NCBI RefSeq assembly: GCF_000423665.1
Contig: NZ_KE384071.1
Location: 124,001 to 188,000 of the forward strand
DNA length: 64,000 nucleotides
From: Solirubrobacter soli DSM 22325
GTDB taxonomy: Bacteria; Actinomycetota; Thermoleophilia; Solirubrobacterales; Solirubrobacteraceae
Direction: 5' to 3'
Shown: piece after piece, positions 8,711 to 15,007 of the stretch
Layout: each line of letters opens with the position of its first letter
Numbering within the stretch: the first letter of the stretch is position 1
Notes under the pieces: model-generated
The model's input: the letters and a program-made list of their open reading frames with translations, nothing else
Told to the model about the DNA's origin: nothing
Databases searched by the model: none
Translations under genes and position numbers: made by a program

Positions 8711-9726
8711 AGCGCCGTCACCACCTTCTCGCCCTCGCGCAGGTCGCCTTCGACCTCGACGAGATCGTCCGCGTACAGGCCGGGCGTGACCTTGACCATC
8801 CCACGCCCGACGACCTCGACGGCGTACCCGCCGCCCTGACGCGCCAGCAGCGCCTTGATCGGGACGGCCAACGCGTCCTTGCGGGTCTCGACGGAGAAGC
8901 CGACGTCGACCGGCGCCTGGTCGAGGTTGTCCGCCTTGCCCGGGAGCGTGATCGTGACCGTGATCGTGGACCCGTCCTCGGACTTGGTGGCGACCTTCCC
9001 GACGTCGGAGATGCGCCCGTTCACGGTGCGCCCCGACGGCAGGTCGACGGTCACCCGATCGCCCGCGTGCGCCAACCGCTGACGTGACGCGTCGATGTCG
9101 ACGCTGACGACCCGGTCCTCCGACGAGAGCTCGCCGAGCGGCTTGCCGGCGCCGACCTGATCACCCACAGCGGCCTTCGCCTCACCCACCCGCGCCGGCC
9201 CGTCGTGGAAGACGACCGAGCCCCGAGCGAGCTTGCCGGTGTCGTCGAGATCCCGGTCTCGCTGGAACTGCTCGACGGCGTCGGTGGTCTCCCACGTCCA
9301 ATCGCGGTCGACGTCGCCCGGGTCGTACCCGAGCTCGCGCAGGTTGCGCTCGAGCTGGCGGACGTCGTCGCCGTCGGTCATCCCGGGCCCGAAGTCCCGC
9401 CACGCGGGGAGCGTGCCGTAGAAGAGGAACGCAGACGGCACGTCGTTCACCGCGTACAGGGAGTGCCCGCGCGTGACGACGCTGCCCGGGTCGCGCAACG
9501 CCGTCAAGGTCCCCGTCGCGGCGCACACGAGCGTGGTGGTGTCGGCGTAGCCGAGCGTCCCGGCGACGCTGGCGCGGTCGACGAGATCCGTCCGCTCGAC
9601 CGGCGCCGTCGCCCGCGCCGGCCCTTGCGACGCCGCCTTGACCGGCGTCTCGCCGCCGGTCGCCACCACGACGCCGCCGGCGGCCGCGGCGACCACCGCG
9701 ACCCCGCCCGCGAGTCGCCGGCGCAT
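8707..9726 (-). CDS. HlyD-like adaptor with a peptidoglycan-binding domain
   Basis: 339 residues. An N-terminal signal/anchor helix is followed by a lipoyl/barrel-sandwich half (VAGTLGYADTTTLVCAATGTL), a PG_binding_1 domain at about 115-165 (DVRQLERNLRELGYDPG, TTDAVEQFQRDRDL), the second barrel half and a beta-barrel domain (TVDLPSGRTVNGRISDVGKV). In Gram-positive bacteria these adaptors couple a MacB-like pump to the cell wall. Its stop overlaps the ATPase start by 4 bases, and its ATG overlaps the stop of the lipoprotein gene by 1 base. Confidence 0.88.
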   Translation of the reverse strand: MRRRLAGGVAVVAAAAGGVVVATGGETPVKAASQGPARATAPVERTDLVDRASVAGTLGYADTTTLVCAATGTLTALRDPGSVVTRGHSLYAVNDVPSAFLFYGTLPAWRDFGPGMTDGDDVRQLERNLRELGYDPGDVDRDWTWETTDAVEQFQRDRDLDDTGKLARGSVVFHDGPARVGEAKAAVGDQVGAGKPLGELSSEDRVVSVDIDASRQRLAHAGDRVTVDLPSGRTVNGRISDVGKVATKSEDGSTITVTITLPGKADNLDQAPVDVGFSVETRKDALAVPIKALLARQGGGYAVEVVGRGMVKVTPGLYADDLVEVEGDLREGEKVVTAL

Positions 9727-10259
9727 CAGTTCTCATCCTCTCCGGCCGACGAGGTGCTCGGCCCGTCCGGCATCGTCTTCTCGCACGCCTTCTGGGCGGC
9801 CTGGAACTTGGCCCCTTCCGGGTTCATGCTCTTGTCGATCCGCACCCGCGCGCCGCCGTTGGAATCGAACTGCGGGTCCGGGAAGTTGTCGATGCCGTGC
9901 TCGCGCATGCACCGCGCGTTGGCCAGCGCCGCCTTCTTGAACTCCTCCTTCTGCTCGGCGGACATCTCCGGCGCCTTGATCTGGGCGCGGTACTTGTCGC
10001 ACGCCTTCTCGGCCTGCTGGACCTTCTCCGGGTTCTTCGGGTCGCCCTTCATCCGCTGGGTGACGCGCCCGCCGTTGAACTGCGGGTCCGGCATGTCGAC
10101 GCCGTTGGACCGCATGCACTTCGCGAAGTCGAGCATCGCCTTGCGGTTCTTGGCCTCCTGCGTCTGGGCGGAGGCCGGCTTCGAGGGGTCCTCCTCGGCG
10201 CCACAGGCGACGAGTGAGGCGGCCGCCGTGACGGCGACGAGAAGGGAAACGATCTTCAT
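9726..10259 (-). CDS. Lipoprotein with a duplicated Cys/PDPQF motif
   Basis: 177 residues starting with a lipoprotein signal MKIVSLLVAVTAAASLVAC (lipobox LVAC). Two internal repeats are visible: FAKCMRSNGVDMPDPQF with AEKACDKY, and NARCMREHGIDNFPDPQF with AQKACEK. Each has two Cys. Proteins of this form are common next to MacB-type transporters in Actinobacteria; the function is not established. It is first in the export operon. An ATG 9 bases upstream (10268) is an alternative start; 10259 gives the more standard signal peptide. Confidence 0.82.
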   Translation of the reverse strand: MKIVSLLVAVTAAASLVACGAEEDPSKPASAQTQEAKNRKAMLDFAKCMRSNGVDMPDPQFNGGRVTQRMKGDPKNPEKVQQAEKACDKYRAQIKAPEMSAEQKEEFKKAALANARCMREHGIDNFPDPQFDSNGGARVRIDKSMNPEGAKFQAAQKACEKTMPDGPSTSSAGEDEN

Positions 10260-10304
10260 ACCCGACATCTCGCCGGTCGGGTATGAGACCGCCTTCAGCC
10301 GAAC

Positions 10305-11663
10305 CTAGGGATTTGCTGAGAGGACCGGGAGACGCAGGCGCAGCAGCGCGCCGCCGCCGTCCGCGGCCTCCGCGGCCACGGTCCCGCCGTGCCCTTCGGC
10401 GACCTGGCGCACGATCGCCAGGCCGAGGCCGGAGCCGGGCCGTCCCCGCGCCGTGTCGGAGCGGAAGAAGCGGTCGAAGACCAGGTGACGCTCATCCGGG
10501 TCGATCCCCGGGCCGCGGTCGCGGACCGTCAGCTCGCCGTCGCGCAGGCGGACCTCGACCACGCTCCCGGCCGGGCTCCACTTGGCGGCGTTGTCGAGCA
10601 GGTTCGCGACCGCGCGGTCGAGCCGCGCCGGCACGCCCTGAACGAGCGCCGGTTCGAGCTGCGTCTGGAACGTGACGAGCGGCGTGTGCCTTCGCGCCCG
10701 CTCGACGGCCGTCGCGACCAGCCGGTCGAGCCGGACGTCCTCGACGACGGGCGCCTCGGGCTCCTCGTCGCGGGCGAGCTCGACCAGGTCGCCGACGAGC
10801 GCGCTCAGCTCCTCGAGTTGCGCGACGAGGTCGGCTCTGAGCCGGTCGCGGTCGCCGGGGTCGGGCGGACCGCCGCGGGCGAGCACCTCGAGGTTGGTCC
10901 GCAGGCTGGTCAAGGGTGTGCGCAACTCGTGCGAGGCATCGGCGACGAGCTGGCGTTGCGCGCGCTGACTTCGCTCGAGCGCCTCGAGCATCGTGTTGAA
11001 GGACGTGGCGAGGCGCGAGACCTCGTCCTCGCCTTGGGCGTCGATGCGCCGTGACAGGTCACGCGTCGTGGCGACGTGCTCGGCGGTCTCGGTCAGCTCC
11101 ACCACGGGACGGATCGCGGTCCGCGTCGCCAGGCGTGAGAGCACGATCGCGAGCGCGATCCCCGCCAGCGCCAGCAGCCCGAGCGCCCAGCGCAGCGTCC
11201 CGAGCGAGGAGTCGACCTCGGCCAGCGGCCGGGCGACGAAGATCGCCAGGCCGTTCGGTCCGCGGCTCACGAGCACGCGCATCCGCGTCCCCTGGATCTT
11301 CTGGTCGGCGATGAACGGCTGGCGCTTGCCGACCGCGACGTCCTGCATCTCCTGCGTGTCGCCGAGCGGCTCCGGGCCTGGCTCCTGCCGGATCGTCCCG
11401 CCGGCGGCGAAGCGCGAGACGCGCACCAGCGCCGGCGACTCGCCGGCGAGCAGCATCGTGTCGGCGGCCGCGCCGGCCGGGCCTTGGCCGCGCACGGTCA
11501 GCTCCGGCGGGACCGGGGCCATCGCCGCCTGGTCGCGCAGCGACTGGTCGAGCCGGTCGCGCAGCGTGTCGCGCACGACCCAGTAGGCGAGCGCCGAGCC
11601 GAGCACCACCGTGACGGCCACCGCGACGCCGCATGAGAGCGCGACCCGCCTCCGGAAGCTCAC
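10305..11663 (-). CDS. Sensor histidine kinase, MprB-like
   Basis: 452 residues: membrane helix at about 8-30, extracytoplasmic sensor at about 31-155, second helix at about 156-176, HAMP domain, dimerisation helix with phosphoacceptor H245 in ADASHELRTPLTSL, then HATPase motifs (N box NLLDNAAKWS, G1 VRDRGPGID, F box FDRFFRSD, G2 GSGLGLAIV). It follows the response regulator at 11660 with a 4-base overlap. The stress-sensing MprAB pair of mycobacteria has this build; the signal sensed here is not known. Confidence 0.93.
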   Translation of the reverse strand: MSFRRRVALSCGVAVAVTVVLGSALAYWVVRDTLRDRLDQSLRDQAAMAPVPPELTVRGQGPAGAAADTMLLAGESPALVRVSRFAAGGTIRQEPGPEPLGDTQEMQDVAVGKRQPFIADQKIQGTRMRVLVSRGPNGLAIFVARPLAEVDSSLGTLRWALGLLALAGIALAIVLSRLATRTAIRPVVELTETAEHVATTRDLSRRIDAQGEDEVSRLATSFNTMLEALERSQRAQRQLVADASHELRTPLTSLRTNLEVLARGGPPDPGDRDRLRADLVAQLEELSALVGDLVELARDEEPEAPVVEDVRLDRLVATAVERARRHTPLVTFQTQLEPALVQGVPARLDRAVANLLDNAAKWSPAGSVVEVRLRDGELTVRDRGPGIDPDERHLVFDRFFRSDTARGRPGSGLGLAIVRQVAEGHGGTVAAEAADGGGALLRLRLPVLSANP

Positions 11664-12322
11664 TGTTCCCGCAAGACGTAGCCGACGCCGCGCACCGTCT
11701 GGATCACGCGCGGCTCCCCCAGCTTGCGCCGCAGGTAGCCGACGTAGACCTCGAGCGAGTTCGAGCTCGGCCCGAAGTCGTAGCCCCAGACGTGCTCGAA
11801 GATCTGCGTGCGGGTGAGCACCTGGCGCGGGTGGTTCATCAACAGCTCCAGCAGCAGGTACTCGGTGCGGGTGAGTTCGATCAACCGCTCGCCCCGGTGC
11901 ACCGTGTGGCCGGCCGGGTCGAGGACGATGTCCGCGTAGCGCAACGGATCCTCGACCGGGCTGCCGGTCCGCCGCAGCAGCGCCCGCAGCCGCGCGCCCA
12001 GTTCCTCGAGCGCGAACGGCTTCACCAGGTAGTCGTCCGCTCCGGCGTCCAGCCCCTTCACGCGGTCGGGAACGGCGTCGCGCGCGGTGAGCATCAACAC
12101 CGGCGTGCGGTCACCCGCGGCGCGCAGCCGCCGGCACACCTCGAGCCCGTTCGGCTCGGGCATCAGCACGTCGAGGACGATCGCGTCCGGCGGCGTGTGG
12201 GCGAGCGCGTCGAGCGCCTCCGTACCGTCGGAGGCGAGCTGCACGCGGTAGCCGTCCATCCGCAGCGCGCGGTCCAGCGCGTCGCGCACCGAGGGCTCAT
12301 CGTCGACGACCAGGATCCTCAC
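11660..12322 (-). CDS. OmpR-family response regulator, MprA-like
   Basis: 220 residues with a receiver domain (D7-D8, phosphoacceptor D51 in AIVLDVLMPEP, K101 in YLVKPF) and a winged-helix domain (ELTRTEYLLLELL, NSLEVYVGYLRRKLG, TVRGVGYVL). It is first in a two-gene operon with its kinase. Upstream, 12323-12366 is a short AT-richer gap that probably holds its promoter. Confidence 0.94.
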   Translation of the reverse strand: MRILVVDDEPSVRDALDRALRMDGYRVQLASDGTEALDALAHTPPDAIVLDVLMPEPNGLEVCRRLRAAGDRTPVLMLTARDAVPDRVKGLDAGADDYLVKPFALEELGARLRALLRRTGSPVEDPLRYADIVLDPAGHTVHRGERLIELTRTEYLLLELLMNHPRQVLTRTQIFEHVWGYDFGPSSNSLEVYVGYLRRKLGEPRVIQTVRGVGYVLREQ

Positions 12323-12366
12323 GGACCCATGGTCTGTGAGTTAACTGAGAACTGAGTAAGAGACCG

Positions 12367-12765
12367 CTACGTCCAGGGGTCCAGCGGGAGGCGGCTGGGG
12401 TAGCCGGTCTCCGCCGCGTGCCAGTGACCGACCTCGTTCTCGTCGACCTGCCAGCACAGGTAGACCTCGCGCCCGTCGCGCAGGGCGGGGAAGTCGATCA
12501 AGCCCGCCTCGAGGTCCCGAACCAGGAGATCCAGTTCCTCGAGGTGCTCGAAGCCCAGCGTCGCGGCCACGGCGGCCTGCGCGCGGACGCGCCCCGGGAA
12601 CGCGCCGCCGACGACGTCGGCGAGCGTCGCGAAGCCCGCGTCGAAGCCCTCGTCCTGCAGGACGTGCTTGGCGTCCTGGAGACGACGGACGGTCATGCGG
12701 ACCTCCGGGAGGAGCGCATTCGCCTGCTCGGCGGTGTAGTGGCGCTGGTGCAACATCTCGAACAT
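12367..12765 (-). CDS. DUF2203 family protein
   Basis: 132 residues from MFEMLHQRHYT. It carries the DUF2203 pattern: an N-terminal YTAEQANALLPEVR helix and a C-terminal GLIDFPALRDGREVYLCWQ with EVGHWHAAETGY. The family is widespread in Actinobacteria and Bacilli and has no proven role. An upstream ATG at 12807 would add 14 residues, but 12765 fits the family N-terminus better. Confidence 0.85.
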   Translation of the reverse strand: MFEMLHQRHYTAEQANALLPEVRMTVRRLQDAKHVLQDEGFDAGFATLADVVGGAFPGRVRAQAAVAATLGFEHLEELDLLVRDLEAGLIDFPALRDGREVYLCWQVDENEVGHWHAAETGYPSRLPLDPWT

Positions 12766-12821
12766 GGTGTTACCCGTATTCGGCCGCATCAGACGTTTCT
12801 CCCCCATGTCTAGACCAAGGT

Positions 12822-13229
12822 CTAGGGCGCTGAACCTTCGATCAGCTGCGCCTCCCAGGAGGAGGGGGTGAAGATTCTGCCCGGCTGGGCACCGATCGCG
12901 AGGACCGTCGTTCCGGGCTCTTTGGCGACCGCGACACGCGACAGCGAGGGGTCCTCCACGAAGACGACCGTGCCGGTCGGCGCGTCGACCGTCTCGGTGC
13001 CGACCGCGAACGACGCGACCCCGCTCAGCACGACGTAGACCTCCTGGTGGCCGGAGTCGATCTCGTCGTGATCGACGATCACCTGCACGCCCGCCTCCGG
13101 CGCGCGGTACGCGTTGAGGCCGAACGCGCTGACGCCCAGCCGGTGACGCAGCGTGATCCAGTCGGCGCCCGTGTCATCGTCACGGATGGTGTCGACCGCG
13201 TCGATCCTGAGCGTCTTGAACCCGGACAT
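12822..13229 (-). CDS. Cupin-domain protein
   Basis: 135 residues from MSGFKTLRID. One cupin barrel is visible: VIVDHDEIDSGHQEVYVVLSGVA (metal-ligand pattern with D, H and E) and PTGTVVFVEDPSLSRVAVA, ending with GRIFTPSSWEAQLI. It diverges from the CGNR regulator at 13259 with 29 bases between starts, so the regulator may control it. No enzymatic activity can be assigned. Confidence 0.82.
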   Translation of the reverse strand: MSGFKTLRIDAVDTIRDDDTGADWITLRHRLGVSAFGLNAYRAPEAGVQVIVDHDEIDSGHQEVYVVLSGVASFAVGTETVDAPTGTVVFVEDPSLSRVAVAKEPGTTVLAIGAQPGRIFTPSSWEAQLIEGSAP

Positions 13230-13258
13230 TCGTAACCCCCTACTGTTGTTCACAGGTT

Positions 13259-13708
13259 ATGGCCACCGTACCCGCTGAGCTGGAACTCGTGTTGGATTTC
13301 CTCAACACGCGCGAGCTCGGTGCGGGAACTGACGTGCTCACAGGCGAGTGGCTCGTTGCGCACGGGCTGGGAGATGACGCCGATGTCGAGGCGGCGCGGG
13401 CGTTCCGAGAGCGGCTGCGCGCCGTGCTGAGCGGCGAGCCGGTCTCGCTCGACGCGACGCTCACGGTGCGCCTCGAACCGGCGGGTCCGCGGCTCGAGGG
13501 GTCCGATGCGGTCTCGCGCGTGCTGGCCGTCATCGCCGCCTCGACCTCCTGGGACCGCGTGAAGGTCTGCTCCGCCGAGGACTGCCGGTGGGCGTTCTTC
13601 GACACCTCGCGCAACCACTCGCGCACGTGGTGCTCGATGAGCGACTGCGGGAACCGCGCGAAGGCCCGCGCCTACCGCGCGCGTCAGTCGCCGAACGCGG
13701 GCGCGTAG
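13259..13708 (+). CDS. CGNR zinc-finger transcriptional regulator (ABATE type)
   Basis: 149 residues. The N-terminal half has the ABATE-like start LELVLDFLNTREL. The C-terminal half carries the CGNR zinc finger: VKVCSAEDCRWAFFDTS, then RTWCSMSDCGNRAKARAYRAR, with four zinc-ligand Cys in the C-x4-C and C-x4-C pattern. The family consists of putative stress-response or DNA-binding regulators. It shares an AT-rich 29-base divergent promoter region with the cupin gene. Its 3' end overlaps the convergent GNAT gene by 25 bases. Confidence 0.9.
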   Translation: MATVPAELELVLDFLNTRELGAGTDVLTGEWLVAHGLGDDADVEAARAFRERLRAVLSGEPVSLDATLTVRLEPAGPRLEGSDAVSRVLAVIAASTSWDRVKVCSAEDCRWAFFDTSRNHSRTWCSMSDCGNRAKARAYRARQSPNAGA

Positions 13709-14175
13709 CGAAACGCGCCGCGGATCTCCGGCGCGTAGGCCGGCAGGGCGAGCGCCATCCACGCTTCCGGCGGCGCGTCGTAGTGGGTGGTGATGCCGAA
13801 CGCGGCGGCGGCGGGGCGAAAGCCGAAGCGCGGGTAGTACGTGGGGTGGCCGAGGAGGGCGATCAGCGGGTACTCGGTGCGGCTCGCGCGCTCGATCGCC
13901 TCCTGCATGAGCGCCGTGCCGATGCCTTCGTGTTGGTGCGCCGGGTCGACCGCGATCGGGCCGAGGCCGAGCGCCGGGTGCTCGCCGACGTGGGCGTGGC
14001 TGATGGTGACGTGGCCGCGGAGCTCGTCGTCGACGAGACACAGGCCGGGGACGTGGTCGTCGGCTGCTCTGAGGGCGTCGACGAGCTCGGCCTCGAACGT
14101 GCTCGGCGCGAACGCGGCGAGGTCGAGCTCGCGGATCCTGGCGTAGTCGCCGGGCTGCTCGGGCCGGATGCTCAC
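13684..14175 (-). CDS. GNAT family N-acetyltransferase
   Basis: 163 residues with a GNAT core: N-terminal IRPEQPGDYARIRELD, LGLGPIAVDPAHQHEGIGTALMQ (acetyl-CoA pyrophosphate loop in Q/H-x-x-G-I-G form) and LLGHPTYYPRFGFRPA, typical of the YhbS-like subgroup. Substrate not predictable. The GTG start overlaps the preceding stop by 4 bases, making it the last gene of the AAA+ ATPase operon. Confidence 0.88.
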   Translation of the reverse strand: MSIRPEQPGDYARIRELDLAAFAPSTFEAELVDALRAADDHVPGLCLVDDELRGHVTISHAHVGEHPALGLGPIAVDPAHQHEGIGTALMQEAIERASRTEYPLIALLGHPTYYPRFGFRPAAAAFGITTHYDAPPEAWMALALPAYAPEIRGAFRYAPAFGD

Positions 14176-14645
14176 AGCTCGAACTGGTCGTCGCCGGCCT
14201 GCAGGACGACGGGTTCCCCTTCGCGCGCGGCGAAGGTGATCGGCAGCTGCGGGTCGTGCGTCTGGAACTCGGCCGTCGCCACGGTCAGGCCGCCGAACGC
14301 GGCCGCGAGCGCGAGCGTGATCGATGCGAGGTGGTCGATCGTGCCGAGCGGCGCGGCGAGCTCGCCCGTGTTCGGGTCGAGATGGATCGCGGAGGCCGGG
14401 GTCGGGCGGATCTCCGGCAGCGGGCGGGCGGGTGCGGGCACGGTCGCGTCGGCCGGAATGAAGGCGAGCGTGTCGCCCTCGGTGATCTCCAGGCCCTCGG
14501 CGGTCGACTCGAGCATCGCGTTCTCGCCCTCGGGCGTGTGGATCAGCAGCACGACGCGGGTGGCGTGCGAGGCCTGCTGGAACGTGCGGATGGTCGCGAT
14601 CTCCTCGCTGTGGCGGGCGAGGGCGATGAGTGCGGCGGGGTCCAT
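14172..14645 (-). CDS. Uncharacterised protein in the AAA+ ATPase operon
   Basis: 157 residues from MDPAALIALARHSEE. An N-terminal helix is followed by a beta-rich region (TRVVLLIHTPEGENAML) and a Pro-rich middle. It contains no Cys and no membrane segment. I do not recognise the family. It sits between the HExxH protein (5 bases upstream) and the GNAT gene (4-base overlap). Confidence 0.72.
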   Translation of the reverse strand: MDPAALIALARHSEEIATIRTFQQASHATRVVLLIHTPEGENAMLESTAEGLEITEGDTLAFIPADATVPAPARPLPEIRPTPASAIHLDPNTGELAAPLGTIDHLASITLALAAAFGGLTVATAEFQTHDPQLPITFAAREGEPVVLQAGDDQFEL

Positions 14646-14650
14646 GGTCC

Positions 14651-15007
14651 TTATGCGGCGGCGGCGCCCGCGTGGCGCGCTTCGACTTCGTGGGGATTGT
14701 TCTCGTAACCGCCGCGCACGTAGCTCCACCACATCTTCAGCCGGTGGTCCTGGTCCTGCCACACGTGGCACAGCTCGTGGGCGATCAGGCTCGGCGAGAC
14801 CTGGCTGAGCGGGAACTTCAGCAGGATCAGCGGGCCCATCTCGTAGCCGTGGAAGCGCCGGAACCACGGCAGCTTGAAGAGCAGCGGGACGTGCAGGATC
14901 CGGACGTGGTCGATGTTCACGAGCGTGGGATAGAAGCCGAGCTGGTCGAGCGTCGCCTTCGCGCGTTGCAGGGCGGCACGTTCCTCGGGCGTCTTGCGCA
15001 GCGTCAC
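14651..15007 (-). CDS. Small HExxH metalloprotease-like protein
   Basis: 118 residues from a GTG at 15007. The motif SLIAHELCHVWQDQDH gives HELCH, a zinc-metalloprotease HExxH signature, with further His/Glu residues downstream (NPHEVEARH) that could supply a third ligand. It is the size of minimal DUF4157/SprT-like proteins. It overlaps the AAA+ ATPase stop by 4 bases, suggesting an ATPase-protease functional pair. No signal peptide is seen, so it should act in the cytoplasm. Confidence 0.8.
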   Translation of the reverse strand: MTLRKTPEERAALQRAKATLDQLGFYPTLVNIDHVRILHVPLLFKLPWFRRFHGYEMGPLILLKFPLSQVSPSLIAHELCHVWQDQDHRLKMWWSYVRGGYENNPHEVEARHAGAAAA

